Origin: Glutamicibacter sp. B1 | GTDB lineage: Bacteria; Actinomycetota; Actinomycetes; Actinomycetales; Micrococcaceae | DNA: 64,000 bases | NCBI RefSeq assembly: GCF_039602135.1 | Contig: NZ_CP125942.1 | Span: forward strand, 1,488,001-1,552,000 | Direction of reading: 5' to 3' | Part shown: positions 44,200 to 53,610 of the stretch, piece by piece | Numbering within the stretch: the first letter of the stretch is position 1 | How the letters are laid out: every line of letters begins with the position of its first letter | Translations under genes and position numbers: made by a program | The notes under the pieces: generated by a model | What the model was told of the DNA's origin: nothing | The model's input: the letters and a program-made list of their open reading frames with translations, nothing else | Database searches by the model: none

Positions 44200-44282
44200 T
44201 TCAAGTCCGCATACTGGAAATGACCGACTGTGAAGTGTCAAAGTTGAGTTACCACAATTACGGAGCTTGAGGAGTGTGTCGC

Positions 44283-45731
44283 ATGTCCGCCATGCAGTCG
44301 CCCCAGACATTGGCAGAAAAAGTTTGGAGTGCACATGTTGTGCGCCAAGGTGAAGGTAATGGAGAGTCCCGCCAGCCGGACTTGATTTACATTGATCTTC
44401 ACCTCCTACATGAGGTGACCTCACCGCAGGCCTTTGAGGGGCTTCGTCTGGCCGGGCGTCAGCTGCGCCGTCCAGACCTGACCATCGCGACGGAAGACCA
44501 CAACACTCCAACGCTTGATATCGACAAGCCCATCGCGGACCTGACCAGCCGTACCCAGATTAATACCCTGCGTGATAACTGCAAGGAATTCGGGGTACGT
44601 CTTCACTCCTTGGGTGACAAGGAACAGGGAATTGTCCACGTCGTTGGCCCACAGTTGGGGTTGACTCAGCCGGGCATGACCGTGGTCTGCGGTGACTCCC
44701 ACACGTCAACGCACGGCGCTTTTGGAGCACTGGCCTTTGGTATCGGCACCTCTGAGGTGGAGCATGTCATGGCCACTCAGTCATTGAGTCTGAAGCCATT
44801 CAAAACCATGGCCATCAACGTTGAAGGCACGTTGAAGCCAGGGGTCACTTCCAAAGACATTATCTTGGCCGTCATCGCCAAGATTGGTACCGGCGGTGGC
44901 CAGGGATACGTGCTTGAATACCGTGGTTCAGCCATCCGTTCGCTGTCCATGGACGCACGCATGACCATCTGCAACATGTCCATTGAGGCGGGCGCTCGTG
45001 CTGGCATGATCGCGCCAGACGAGACGACTTTTGAATATATTAAGGGCCGTCCTCACGCTCCAAAGGGCGAAGATTGGGATGCTGCAGTAGCAGACTGGAA
45101 GGAATTGCACTCCGATGAAGGAGCGCAATTTGATGCAGAGGTCTTCCTGAACGCTGATGACCTTGAGCCATTCGTCACCTGGGGAACCAACCCCGGTCAA
45201 GGTATTTCACTGTCGCAGCGTGTTCCTTCACCAGAAGATTTTGAAGACGAGAATGATCGCAAGGCTTGCGAGCGCGCGCTGAACTATATGGGACTCACCG
45301 GCGGTACGCCGATGAAGGACATCCGTGTGGATACGGTCTTCTTGGGCTCCTGCACCAACTCCCGCATGGAAGACTTGCGCGCCGCAGCAGCAGTGATCAA
45401 GGGTAAAACCAAGGATCCAAATGTTCGCATGATTGTTGTGCCAGGTTCGGCGCGCGTACGACTGGAAGCAGAAGCAGAAGGACTTGATCAAGTATTCAAG
45501 GACTTCGGTGCTGAATGGCGCTTCGCCGGTTGCTCCATGTGCTTGGGAATGAATCCTGATCAGCTGGATGAGGGGGAGCGTTGCGCTTCAACATCTAACC
45601 GTAACTTTGAAGGCCGTCAAGGTAAGGGCGGACGTACCCACCTGGTTTCGCCTCTGGTTGCAGCAGCTACCGCCATTCGCGGTACGTTCTCTTCACCTAG
45701 CGACCTGATCAACGAACCAGCCGCAGTCTAG
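44283..45731 (+). CDS. leuC: 3-isopropylmalate dehydratase large subunit
   Basis: Isomerises 2- to 3-isopropylmalate together with LeuD in leucine synthesis. The aconitase-type 4Fe-4S cluster ligands are Cys357 (GSCTNSR), Cys417 and Cys420 (CSMCLG). TEDHNTPT and [12 protein letters not shown] are substrate-site signatures. ATG 44283 is chosen because GAGGAG at 44269-44274 lies 8 bases upstream; the GTG at 44274 overlaps that ribosome site. At 482 aa it is the standard length. leuD follows after 14 bases. Control by the divergent IclR regulator is likely. Confidence 0.96.
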   Translation: MSAMQSPQTLAEKVWSAHVVRQGEGNGESRQPDLIYIDLHLLHEVTSPQAFEGLRLAGRQLRRPDLTIATEDHNTPTLDIDKPIADLTSRTQINTLRDNCKEFGVRLHSLGDKEQGIVHVVGPQLGLTQPGMTVVCGDSHTSTHGAFGALAFGIGTSEVEHVMATQSLSLKPFKTMAINVEGTLKPGVTSKDIILAVIAKIGTGGGQGYVLEYRGSAIRSLSMDARMTICNMSIEAGARAGMIAPDETTFEYIKGRPHAPKGEDWDAAVADWKELHSDEGAQFDAEVFLNADDLEPFVTWGTNPGQGISLSQRVPSPEDFEDENDRKACERALNYMGLTGGTPMKDIRVDTVFLGSCTNSRMEDLRAAAAVIKGKTKDPNVRMIVVPGSARVRLEAEAEGLDQVFKDFGAEWRFAGCSMCLGMNPDQLDEGERCASTSNRNFEGRQGKGGRTHLVSPLVAAATAIRGTFSSPSDLINEPAAV

Positions 45732-45745
45732 AAAGGATTACCAAG

Positions 45746-46351
45746 ATGGAAAAGATTATTACCCACACCGGCATTGGTGTTCCGCTGCGACAGAGCAACG
45801 TGGATACGGATCAGATCATCCCCGCTGTGTACCTCAAGCGCATTACCCGTACCGGCTTTGAAGATGCCTTGTTTGCTGGCTGGCGCCGGGATGAGAATTT
45901 CATCCTGAACCAGGAGCCTTTCAATACCGGCTCTGTGCTGGTAGCTGGCCCCGACTTTGGTACCGGTTCGTCACGTGAACACGCAGTTTGGGCGCTGAAG
46001 GATTACGGTTTCAAAGCCGTGATCTCGGCTCGTTTCGCTGACATTTTCCGTGGCAACTCGGGCAAGCAGGGTTTGGTTGCAGCTGAAGTCGCACAAAGTG
46101 ACATTGAGCTGATCTGGAAGGAACTGGAAAACAATCCAGGTACCACGGTGACCGTTGATCTTGAATCACGCACCGTACAGTGCGGATCCATTTCTGCACC
46201 ATTCCAGATTGATGACTACACTCGTTGGCGTCTGATGGAAGGGCTGGATGATATCGGCCTGACCCTGCAGCATGAAGAGGACATCACCGCTTACGAGGCG
46301 AAGCGTCCGGGGCATAAGCCTAAAACTCTGCCAGCTCAGACTGCGGGATAA
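45746..46351 (+). CDS. leuD: 3-isopropylmalate dehydratase small subunit
   Basis: 201-aa swivelling domain that completes the active site of LeuC. The signatures [16 protein letters not shown] near residue 20, [15 protein letters not shown] near 72 and [13 protein letters not shown] near 100 are present. AAAGGA upstream of the ATG gives a good ribosome site. The gene is the last of the leuCD operon, and a long hairpin terminator follows. Confidence 0.96.
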   Translation: MEKIITHTGIGVPLRQSNVDTDQIIPAVYLKRITRTGFEDALFAGWRRDENFILNQEPFNTGSVLVAGPDFGTGSSREHAVWALKDYGFKAVISARFADIFRGNSGKQGLVAAEVAQSDIELIWKELENNPGTTVTVDLESRTVQCGSISAPFQIDDYTRWRLMEGLDDIGLTLQHEEDITAYEAKRPGHKPKTLPAQTAG

Positions 46352-46374
46352 TCAGTCTTTTGTGAAGCTGGAAT

Positions 46375-46431
46375 AATCGGTCCGCTCTTCCCTGTTCTAT
46401 TAGATGGGAGAGCGGACCGATTTGCTCTTTT
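46375..46431 (+). terminator. Intrinsic terminator of leuCD
   Basis: The arms 46375-46392 and 46406-46422 pair over 17 positions with a single bulged base. TTTGCTCTTTT follows. The run of T is interrupted, but the stem is long and GC-rich. Confidence 0.85.
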
Positions 46432-46609
46432 AGGGCACGCATACTGTTAGGGCCTCCACGTGGCTGAAAGCATGCTCACAATGTGTGCGCCACGGGTTGA
46501 TCTGAACATACCAGCGGGTATAGAAGCGGTATGCTTGCTTAGTCCTGCCAGTTCGAAAGCTCAGAGGCTTCGGCGGGCGATAACGACAACGCGATGAGGT
46601 AATTCATAC

Positions 46610-47929
46610 ATGGGTAAGATCTTGACGATCCATGGCGGTGTTCCACTAAACGGCACCGTACGAGTCGGCGGAGCAAAGAACCTAGTGCCAAAAGCCATGG
46701 TTGCAGCTCTGCTTGGTAGCACTCCTTCAATTCTGCGCAACGTGCCAGAGATTAAAGATGTCGTCGTAGTACGAAGCCTGCTTGAACTTCATGGTGTCAA
46801 GGTAGACCAGGATGAAGCTACCGGTGACCTCACCCTTGATCCGACTCAGGTTAAGACCGCCTCAAACCAGGCCATCGATGCCCATGCCGGTGACTCTCGC
46901 ATTCCCATCCTCTTCTGTGGACCATTGATCCACTCTTTGGGTGAGGCTTTCATTCCAGATTTGGGTGGCTGCCGCATTGGTGACCGTCCCATTGACTTCC
47001 ACCTAGAGGTACTGCGCGAATTCGGTGCCGTTGTGGACAAGGCTCCTGATGGTATTCGCATCTCGGCTCCTAACGGACTGACCGGTGCAAAGCTCTCCTT
47101 GCAGTACCCAAGCGTCGGCACCACCGAGCAGGTCTTGCTTTCTGCTGTACGTGCCAAGGGTGTTACCGAGGTGAGCAACGCTGCTATTGAGCCAGAAATC
47201 TTGGATCTGATCTCGCTGTTGCAGAAGATGGGCGCCATTATCTCTGTACACCGTGACCGTGTCATTCGCATTCAGGGCGTTGAGACGCTCACCGGTTTTG
47301 ATCACACCGCTTTGCCTGACCGCAACGAAGCCGCTTCTTGGGCATCTGCTGCGCTGGTCACTAAGGGCGATATTTTCGTTCAGGATGCGCAGCAGCGTGA
47401 CCTGACCGCTTTCCTTCACGTCTACCGTCAGATTGGTGGGGAATTCGAGGTCAAGTCCAATGGCATTCGTTTCTACCACCCAGGCGGAGACCTCAATCCA
47501 CTCATCTTGGAAACCGACGTCCACCCAGGATTCATGACTGACTGGCAGCAGCCATTGGTTGTTGCGCTGACTCAGGCCAAGGGTGTTTCCGTAATTCACG
47601 AAACCGTTTATGAGAATCGTTTCGGGTTCACCGATGCGCTGGTGCGCATGGGCTCCACCGTTCAGGTACACACCGACTGCCTCGGTTCCACCCCTTGCCG
47701 CTTTGGACAGCGTAACTTCAAGCACTCTGCAGTTGTTGTGGGCCCAGCTAAGCTCACCGGTGCTGACATTGATGTTCCGGATCTTCGTGGCGGTTTCTCC
47801 CACCTGATTGCCGCCCTTGCAGCAGAAGGCACCAGCCGTGTGACCGGCATTGAGATCATCAACCGCGGATACGAGCACTTCATGGAGAAGCTTGAAGGCT
47901 TGGGCGCTAACGTTGAGTTGAGCAACTAA
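46610..47929 (+). CDS. murA: UDP-N-acetylglucosamine 1-carboxyvinyltransferase
   Basis: First committed step of peptidoglycan synthesis: it transfers enolpyruvate from PEP to UDP-GlcNAc. The conserved Lys23 and Asn24 are in GGAKNLVPKAM. The active-site loop PDLGGCRIGDRPIDFH places Cys121 at the fosfomycin-reactive position, so the enzyme has the sensitive-type cysteine rather than the aspartate found in mycobacteria. At 439 aa it is normal. About 180 bases separate it from the leuCD terminator and should hold its promoter. plsC, gpsA and ddl follow in the same direction. Confidence 0.95.
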   Translation: MGKILTIHGGVPLNGTVRVGGAKNLVPKAMVAALLGSTPSILRNVPEIKDVVVVRSLLELHGVKVDQDEATGDLTLDPTQVKTASNQAIDAHAGDSRIPILFCGPLIHSLGEAFIPDLGGCRIGDRPIDFHLEVLREFGAVVDKAPDGIRISAPNGLTGAKLSLQYPSVGTTEQVLLSAVRAKGVTEVSNAAIEPEILDLISLLQKMGAIISVHRDRVIRIQGVETLTGFDHTALPDRNEAASWASAALVTKGDIFVQDAQQRDLTAFLHVYRQIGGEFEVKSNGIRFYHPGGDLNPLILETDVHPGFMTDWQQPLVVALTQAKGVSVIHETVYENRFGFTDALVRMGSTVQVHTDCLGSTPCRFGQRNFKHSAVVVGPAKLTGADIDVPDLRGGFSHLIAALAAEGTSRVTGIEIINRGYEHFMEKLEGLGANVELSN

Positions 47930-47947
47930 CACAAAGGGGTCTTGTCC

Positions 47948-48712
47948 GTGGTTAAGATCCTGGCTACAGGTGAGTCTGCAAAAACCAAGCGAGTTTTCTC
48001 TGTACTGGCCGGAATTGTCCGTCCGGTGATGAATGGATTGATGGGTAAGTCGTGGAAGGGTTTTGAAAACCTTCCACAGGGCGGATACATCGTTTGTCCC
48101 AATCATCTGACAGAAATTGATCCTCTCGTGGTGGGTCACGCCATTTACAGCAATGGCCGGCTTCCTCGCTGGTTGGCCAAAGAGTCACTTTTTAAGCCAC
48201 CCGTACTCGGCTGGGTTATGCGTGCTTCTGGCCAGGTGCCGGTATCCCGTAACTCGGCCAGTGCCGGCGAATCCCTCAAGCAAGCTCAGAAGGTTCTGGA
48301 TGCTGGCGGCGTCATCGTGATTTACCCCGAGGGCACTCTGACCAGAGATCCCAACCTGTGGCCAATGATTGGGCGCACTGGTGCTGCCCGTCTGGCCCTG
48401 CAGACAGGTGCTCCCGTGGTGCCCATGGCCCACTGGGGAGACCAAGAACTATTGCCGAGGTACTCCAAGAAGGTTTACCTCTTCCCACGTAAACATGTCA
48501 CCGTATCCGTTGGTGCGCCGGTTGATCTTGATGACTTGCGGGGAGGTCCTCGTACCCGCACCGTTCTTCAGGAAGCAACTGACCGCATCATGGATGCGAT
48601 TACTGGCTTGCAGGCAGAATTGCGTCAGGAAGAACCACCGGCAAAGCGTTGGGATCCGAGCGAACACGGCCAAGCTCAAACTGGCCGTAGTTTCGAAAAG
48701 CCGGATAATTAA
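47948..48712 (+). CDS. plsC: 1-acyl-sn-glycerol-3-phosphate acyltransferase
   Basis: Adds the second acyl chain to make phosphatidic acid at the membrane. The acyltransferase motifs NHLTEID (H-x4-D) near residue 53 and YPEGTLTRD near 125 are clear. The start is GTG 47948, because AAAGGGG at 47933-47939 is 8 bases upstream; TTG 47942 is too close. About 254 aa. It lies 18 bases after murA and before gpsA, so the operon joins wall and phospholipid precursor synthesis. Confidence 0.9.
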   Translation: MVKILATGESAKTKRVFSVLAGIVRPVMNGLMGKSWKGFENLPQGGYIVCPNHLTEIDPLVVGHAIYSNGRLPRWLAKESLFKPPVLGWVMRASGQVPVSRNSASAGESLKQAQKVLDAGGVIVIYPEGTLTRDPNLWPMIGRTGAARLALQTGAPVVPMAHWGDQELLPRYSKKVYLFPRKHVTVSVGAPVDLDDLRGGPRTRTVLQEATDRIMDAITGLQAELRQEEPPAKRWDPSEHGQAQTGRSFEKPDN

Positions 48713-48749
48713 CCACAACACGTGATCATCACTTTCTAGAGGACTGAGA

Positions 48750-49784
48750 ATGACTAAGCCGCTTCCACGTAAGATCGCTGTGATGGGTGCCGGTAGCTGG
48801 GGCACCACCTTTGCCAAGGTCTTGGCAGATTCTGTAGCAGATCAAGAAATTCCGGTGCAGATCTGGGCACGTCGAGATGACGCTGCTAATGAGATTAACG
48901 AACGCCATACCAATTCGCGCTACTTGCGCGAGACTAAGCTTCCTGCCAATATTTCAGCTTCCTCCAATCAGCGTGAGGTTTTGGAAGGCGCAGACTTGGT
49001 GGTCTTGGCAATTCCTTCACAATCGCTGCGACGCGAGTTGGCAGTGTTCAAGAAGTACTTTGAGCCTGAAGCTGTGTTGCTCTCACTGATGAAGGGCCTT
49101 GAACGCGGCACTGACCTGCGCATGAGTGAAGTTATCGCAGAGGTGACTCAGTTCCCAGAAGATCGTGTAGCGGTACTTTCCGGTCCAAACCTCGCTATGG
49201 AAATTGCCCGTGAACAACCAACTGCTTCGGTAGTTGCTTGTAGCGACGGAGAAACTGCACAGTGGATTGCAGAGCTGTGCTCTGCACCTTACTTCCGTCC
49301 TTACACTAACGATGACGTGCTCGGCGTAGAACTTGGCGGAATCGTCAAAAACATCATTGCGCTTGCCGTTGGTATGTGCGATGGCATGGGCATGGGTGAC
49401 AACACGAAGTCCACTGTGATCACCCGTGGGTTGGCCGAGACTACTCGACTGGTTCTATCACTTGGTGGCCGCCTTGATACTTTGGCTGGCCTTTCTGGCC
49501 TTGGCGACTTAGTCGCTACCTGTTCTTCATCCTTGTCGCGTAACAACACTGCAGGACGGCTGCTGGGTCAGGGTCTCTTCCTTGACGAGGTCAATGACCG
49601 CATGTCTCAAACTGCCGAGGGCATCAAGTCCGCCCGTGCCGTCTTTGATCTCGCGCGTGCTCATGAAGTTGAGATGCCAATTACTGAAGCAGTGGTTATG
49701 GTTCTTGAAGGTTCACTGAGCGTTGAAAACATGGCAGCGCGACTGTTGTCCCGCGAGCTGAAATCTGAAGGAGAACAGAACTAA
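48750..49784 (+). CDS. gpsA: Glycerol-3-phosphate dehydrogenase [NAD(P)+]
   Basis: Reduces dihydroxyacetone phosphate to sn-glycerol-3-phosphate for phospholipid synthesis. The Rossmann motif VMGAGSWGTTFAKVL is near residues 11-25. LSGPNLAMEIA near 140, GGIVKNIIALAVGMCDG near 192 carrying the catalytic Lys, and the ending LLSRELKSEG fit the family. At 344 aa it is slightly longer than average. The stop overlaps the ddl start by one base (TAATG), so the two are coupled. Confidence 0.95.
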   Translation: MTKPLPRKIAVMGAGSWGTTFAKVLADSVADQEIPVQIWARRDDAANEINERHTNSRYLRETKLPANISASSNQREVLEGADLVVLAIPSQSLRRELAVFKKYFEPEAVLLSLMKGLERGTDLRMSEVIAEVTQFPEDRVAVLSGPNLAMEIAREQPTASVVACSDGETAQWIAELCSAPYFRPYTNDDVLGVELGGIVKNIIALAVGMCDGMGMGDNTKSTVITRGLAETTRLVLSLGGRLDTLAGLSGLGDLVATCSSSLSRNNTAGRLLGQGLFLDEVNDRMSQTAEGIKSARAVFDLARAHEVEMPITEAVVMVLEGSLSVENMAARLLSRELKSEGEQN

Positions 49785-50896
49785 TGGCTGATCGTAAACT
49801 CCGAGTCCTGCTCTTGTTTGGTGGACGTTCCTCTGAACACTCGGTGTCGTGCGTGACCGCAGCCGGCGTCATGCATGCCATAGACCGTGATCTCTTTGAC
49901 GTTATTCCCGTGGGCATTACCCGGGATGGCGGATGGACTTTGCTGGACAAGGATCCAGAAGGCTGGGCTTTAGACTCCGGACAACTGCCGGAAATTTCTA
50001 CGGTTGATCACCCAGTTCAGCTTTCGCCTGAACCAAACAAGACGTCTCTCCAAGCTTTCGCTGACGCGAAAATTTCAGAGATTTCTGAAGTAGACGTAGT
50101 TTTCCCACTCCTGCATGGACCTTTCGGTGAAGATGGTTCGATTCAGGGCCTATTGGAAACCGCGGGTGTGCCATATGTAGGCTCCGGCATTGCTGCTAGC
50201 GCCATGGGTATGGACAAGCACTTCATGAAGGTTGTTTTCCAGGAAGCCGGCTTCAATGTCGGCCCGTACGAAGTCGTCACCAACAAGCAGTGGCTACGGG
50301 ACAGCGAAGCCGCACTGGCTCGTTGCGAACACTTGGAATACCCACTCTTTGTGAAGCCAGCTCGCGCCGGCTCATCCGTAGGTATCACCAAGGTAGATGT
50401 ACCTTCTGACCTTCGTGCAGCTGTGGAGGTTGCTCGTGCCGAGGATCCAAAGGTCATCGTGGAACAGGGCATTGTCGGACGCGAAATCGAATGCGGCGTT
50501 CTAGAAGGACGCGGTAGTACCCCAGCGCGGGCATCGTTACCAGGTGAAATTGCAGTGGCAGATAACGGTCACACGTTCTATGATTTTGAAGCTAAGTACG
50601 TGGACGGCGCCGCGGCGCAACTTAGCTGCCCTGCAGACTTGAGCGAAGAAGCCACTACGGAAATTCGAGATCTTGCCGTCAAGGCTTTTGACTCTTTGGA
50701 CGCTGAAGGACTTTCCCGAGTCGACTTCTTCTATACTCCAGATGGTCAATGGATTATCAACGAGATCAACACGATGCCTGGTTTCACGCCTTCGAGCATG
50801 TACCCGCAGATGTGGGATAAGACCGGTATTGGTTACCGTGAACTGATCAATGAGCTCATTGCTTTGGCGACTGAGCGAAACGTTGGACTTAGATAG
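49784..50896 (+). CDS. ddl: D-alanine--D-alanine ligase
   Basis: Joins two D-alanines with ATP for the peptidoglycan stem peptide. It is an ATP-grasp enzyme. LLFGGRSSEHSVSC is near residue 10, HGPFGEDGSIQG near 110, the ATP-binding VKPARAGSSVGI near 190, and the metal-binding INEINTMPGFTPSSMYP near 325. At 370 aa it is the longer Ddl form. It ends the murA-plsC-gpsA-ddl unit in front of a long bidirectional terminator. Confidence 0.95.
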   Translation: MADRKLRVLLLFGGRSSEHSVSCVTAAGVMHAIDRDLFDVIPVGITRDGGWTLLDKDPEGWALDSGQLPEISTVDHPVQLSPEPNKTSLQAFADAKISEISEVDVVFPLLHGPFGEDGSIQGLLETAGVPYVGSGIAASAMGMDKHFMKVVFQEAGFNVGPYEVVTNKQWLRDSEAALARCEHLEYPLFVKPARAGSSVGITKVDVPSDLRAAVEVARAEDPKVIVEQGIVGREIECGVLEGRGSTPARASLPGEIAVADNGHTFYDFEAKYVDGAAAQLSCPADLSEEATTEIRDLAVKAFDSLDAEGLSRVDFFYTPDGQWIINEINTMPGFTPSSMYPQMWDKTGIGYRELINELIALATERNVGLR

Positions 50897-50913
50897 AACT
50901 CATTTGGCCTCGC

Positions 50914-50967
50914 AAAAGTAATAGCGTGCGACTCGAATCAAATTCGAGTCGCACGCTATTACTTTTT
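50914..50967. terminator. Bidirectional terminator between ddl and the DUF3515 gene
   Basis: A perfect 25-pair inverted repeat (50914-50938 and 50942-50966) with a 3-base loop has AAAA at one end and TTTTT at the other. The flanking genes converge on it. It is among the longest perfect hairpins in the window. Confidence 0.92.
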
Positions 50968-50983
50968 AACGATGTGGAGAGTT

Positions 50984-51508
50984 TTACAATTCTTCAGACT
51001 TGTCGACACTCACGCAGGCCTTCTGGGCGGGGATCTTCGCTGCCGCGTCAGAAAGTGAAGCCAGTACGGTACTGGAGGGGATCACATTAGGATCAAGCAC
51101 GACTTCAGTTGCTGGAGTTCGTCCGTAGGTAGTAAGCGTCCAGATGCCACTCTTATCGTCTTCGTGGGCAACCCAATCAACGTCATTGACTGATACGCAA
51201 GGATCTGTCGTTGGTGTGGGAACTTCAACGCCACATCGCAAAACTACTTGTGAAGGATCACCCCATGCGGAGGTCGCCTGAGAAGTGGTGGGACGACGTT
51301 CAGCGTCACCAATGGCATCTGGCAGAACAACCATCATTTCTGCACAAAGAGGATTAGAAGCATCGGGTGCTGCATCAACGGCAGCTACTGAAGAGCAAGA
51401 GGCAAGTAGCGAACTAGCTACAACTGCCATGGTCAGAACCCTGATAGATTGCTTTCTTTTTGAGTAACGTTTTGGCGACACTTCGGAATTCATGCTGAGT
51501 TTGGACAC
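50984..51508 (-). CDS. DUF3515-family lipoprotein
   Basis: 174 aa. A basic N-terminus and hydrophobic segment end in LLASCSS, a lipobox with the acylated Cys near residue 38, so the protein should be anchored on the outer face of the membrane. The remainder matches DUF3515, a family of unknown function conserved next to ddl and thiL in Actinobacteria; four further Cys residues could form disulfides. The start is GTG 51508 or ATG 51493. The gene is divergent from the LCP gene that follows. Confidence 0.82.
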   Translation of the reverse strand: MSKLSMNSEVSPKRYSKRKQSIRVLTMAVVASSLLASCSSVAAVDAAPDASNPLCAEMMVVLPDAIGDAERRPTTSQATSAWGDPSQVVLRCGVEVPTPTTDPCVSVNDVDWVAHEDDKSGIWTLTTYGRTPATEVVLDPNVIPSSTVLASLSDAAAKIPAQKACVSVDKSEEL

Positions 51509-51574
51509 TTTATAAGCCTACATCCCTGTACAGCCGGATAAGATGTATTGAGTTGAAACTGTGAAAGGTAACTA

Positions 51575-52618
51575 ATGTCCTTCGAAACGTACGAAGCGCG
51601 ACCGCGCAAGAAGAAACACACTGGGCGCAATGTTGTGCTCAGCATCCTTGTTCTAGTGATGGTTGCGGCCCTAGTTGCGGCTGGTTACTTATGGAATCTT
51701 GGACGTACCTTCGACTCCCAGAGCGGAAAGATCTCTGACGCTTTCCCGGCCGAAGACACTCGTCCCGAGGTTAAAGAAGAGTCAAAAGACGCAGTCAACA
51801 TCCTGCTTCTTGGCAGTGACACGCGAGCAACGCGAGACACCGACGAAACTGATGAAGAATTCGGAACCCTGCCAAATGGTGGCCGTTCGGACACGATGAT
51901 GCTTGTTCACATCCCCGAAGACCGCAAGAACATCTATGTCACCTCGATCATGCGTGATACCTGGCTGAATATCCCTGGTGTAGGATCCGCAAAGATCAAT
52001 GCCGCGTTTGCCCACGGCGGTGTGTCGAAGGCTGTTGAAACTCTTGAAGGACTCTTTGGCGTCCGTATCAACCACGTGGCATCCATTGATTTTGAGGGAT
52101 TCAAAGGCCTTACCGACGCGGTTGGTGGTGTGACTATCAATAACCCCATCGCTTTCAAGCAGTCTTTGGCCAACGGCATCACTTTCCCTAAGGGAACCCA
52201 GACTCTTGACGGTGAACAGGCTCTTGCCTTCGTCCGTGAACGCAAAGCGTTCCCGTCCAGTGACTACCAGCGCGTCAAGAACCAGCAGCTCTTTGTTAAG
52301 GCATTGCTTGGCCAGCTCATGTCAAAGGATACGTTGACTAATCCGGCAAAGGTTTCGGATGCAGTGGGACAGATTGCACCGTACATTGCAGTTGATGATT
52401 CCCTTGATTCCGCAAAGGTAGCTTCTTACGCGACTTCCATGTTGAACTTGCGTCCAAGCGATATGGATTTCTTCACGCTACCAAACAGCGGCACCGGCCG
52501 CTCCGCTGACGGACAATCAATTGTGGTGCCAGATATGGACGCAATCAATAAGTTCGGTAAGGCACTGCAAGAAGACAAGATGGCTGAATTCGTGGAGTCG
52601 ACTGACCTTTCACGCTAG
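51575..52618 (+). CDS. LytR-CpsA-Psr (LCP) family glycopolymer ligase
   Basis: 347 aa. A short basic cytoplasmic start is followed by a membrane helix (about residues 20-41, VLSILVLVMVAALVAAGY) and an extracellular LCP domain. Landmarks are LLLGSDTRATRDT near 78, GGRSDTMMLVHIPEDRKN near 105, SIMRDTWLNIPG near 127, and FVRERKAFPSSDYQRV near 223, which carries the conserved arginines. LCP enzymes move wall polymers from lipid carriers onto peptidoglycan. A second member lies at 60.0-61.1 kb. AAAGG precedes ATG 51575. Confidence 0.92.
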   Translation: MSFETYEARPRKKKHTGRNVVLSILVLVMVAALVAAGYLWNLGRTFDSQSGKISDAFPAEDTRPEVKEESKDAVNILLLGSDTRATRDTDETDEEFGTLPNGGRSDTMMLVHIPEDRKNIYVTSIMRDTWLNIPGVGSAKINAAFAHGGVSKAVETLEGLFGVRINHVASIDFEGFKGLTDAVGGVTINNPIAFKQSLANGITFPKGTQTLDGEQALAFVRERKAFPSSDYQRVKNQQLFVKALLGQLMSKDTLTNPAKVSDAVGQIAPYIAVDDSLDSAKVASYATSMLNLRPSDMDFFTLPNSGTGRSADGQSIVVPDMDAINKFGKALQEDKMAEFVESTDLSR

Positions 52619-52641
52619 TTCTGACTTAGGACCGATAATCT

Positions 52642-53610
52642 ATGACCCCCCAAAAGCTCGATACGTCCGTGCGCGCCATCAAAGAATGGTTAGCACGGAG
52701 CGTGAAGAGTCTCGGGAACCATTCTGACCGGCTCAACGCCATCAATGTTTTCCCAGTAGCCGACGGTGATACGGGTAGTAACCTCTACCTCACCGCTCGC
52801 GCTGGCCATGATGCTGTGAGCGAGTTGGAAAGTGATGATATCGGTGGATTTCTAGAAGTTGCCGCGCGCGCCTCAATGGAGTCTGCGCGTGGCAACTCCG
52901 GAACCATCTTTGCCGTTTTCCTCAGTGGACTGAGCGAACCTTGGATTGGGCAAGAACGGTTGACTGCGCCACTTCTCGCTCTAGGGTTAGAACGGGCAAA
53001 AGTTCGTTCGTGGTCAGCGCTGAGCGAACCTGTCGAAGGCACCATGCTTTCGGTGATCAACGCGATCGCTTTGGCCGCTGGTTCTACGCTGGCTCATATC
53101 AAGACAGACCCGGAAAGTCGTGCTGCTTTGGACACGCTCCTGGTGCAGATGAAGCAGGCCGCACAGTTAGCTGTTAAAGGCACAGAAACTGAGCTGGAGC
53201 CTTTGCTTGAAGCTGGCGTGGTTGATGCTGGTGCGGTAGGCATGCTGATCATTATTGATGAGTTGTGCGCCGCGGTCAGGAATGACGATACTGATTTTTC
53301 TTCCTATGAATCCTTCCATGGCTATAAGATTCAAGATCCTCATGTGCATAAGAATGGTGAACCTGAAACAGGTGTTGAGGTGATGTGTACGGTTTCTCTT
53401 GACGCTCTAGGCGCAGCGACCCTCCGCGGCCAACTAGATGCCTTAGGAAACTCCGTGATCATGTCCCCGGTGAACCAGTTGGAAGAAGATACTTACCGCT
53501 GGCGTGTTCACGTCCACGTAGACGAACCACAACCAGCACTTGATCTCATTGGCAAGTATGGTGATCCGGTGAATGTCAGCGTAACGGACCTCTGCACCCA
53601 CGATGACTGA
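52642..53610 (+). CDS. DhaL/DAK2-domain protein (FakA-like N-terminal part)
   Basis: 322 aa. The DhaL-type nucleotide-binding domain is seen as INVFPVADGDTGSNLY near residues 34-49, with Asp residues that hold metal-ATP, and ARGNSGTIFAVFLSG near 80. It is shorter than the 500-plus-residue FakA/YloV proteins because the C-terminal half is reduced to about 90 residues (from about 225). In Firmicutes such proteins are fatty-acid kinases; in Actinobacteria the gene is regularly found before recG and the function is less clear. It overlaps recG by 8 bases. Confidence 0.82.
   Translation: MTPQKLDTSVRAIKEWLARSVKSLGNHSDRLNAINVFPVADGDTGSNLYLTARAGHDAVSELESDDIGGFLEVAARASMESARGNSGTIFAVFLSGLSEPWIGQERLTAPLLALGLERAKVRSWSALSEPVEGTMLSVINAIALAAGSTLAHIKTDPESRAALDTLLVQMKQAAQLAVKGTETELEPLLEAGVVDAGAVGMLIIIDELCAAVRNDDTDFSSYESFHGYKIQDPHVHKNGEPETGVEVMCTVSLDALGAATLRGQLDALGNSVIMSPVNQLEEDTYRWRVHVHVDEPQPALDLIGKYGDPVNVSVTDLCTHDD

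Noticed and set aside
47003..48139. Long open frame on the reverse strand (378 codons) opposite murA and plsC
   Set aside because: It is entirely antisense to two well-conserved genes, has no recognisable domain, and owes its length to the codon pattern of murA.
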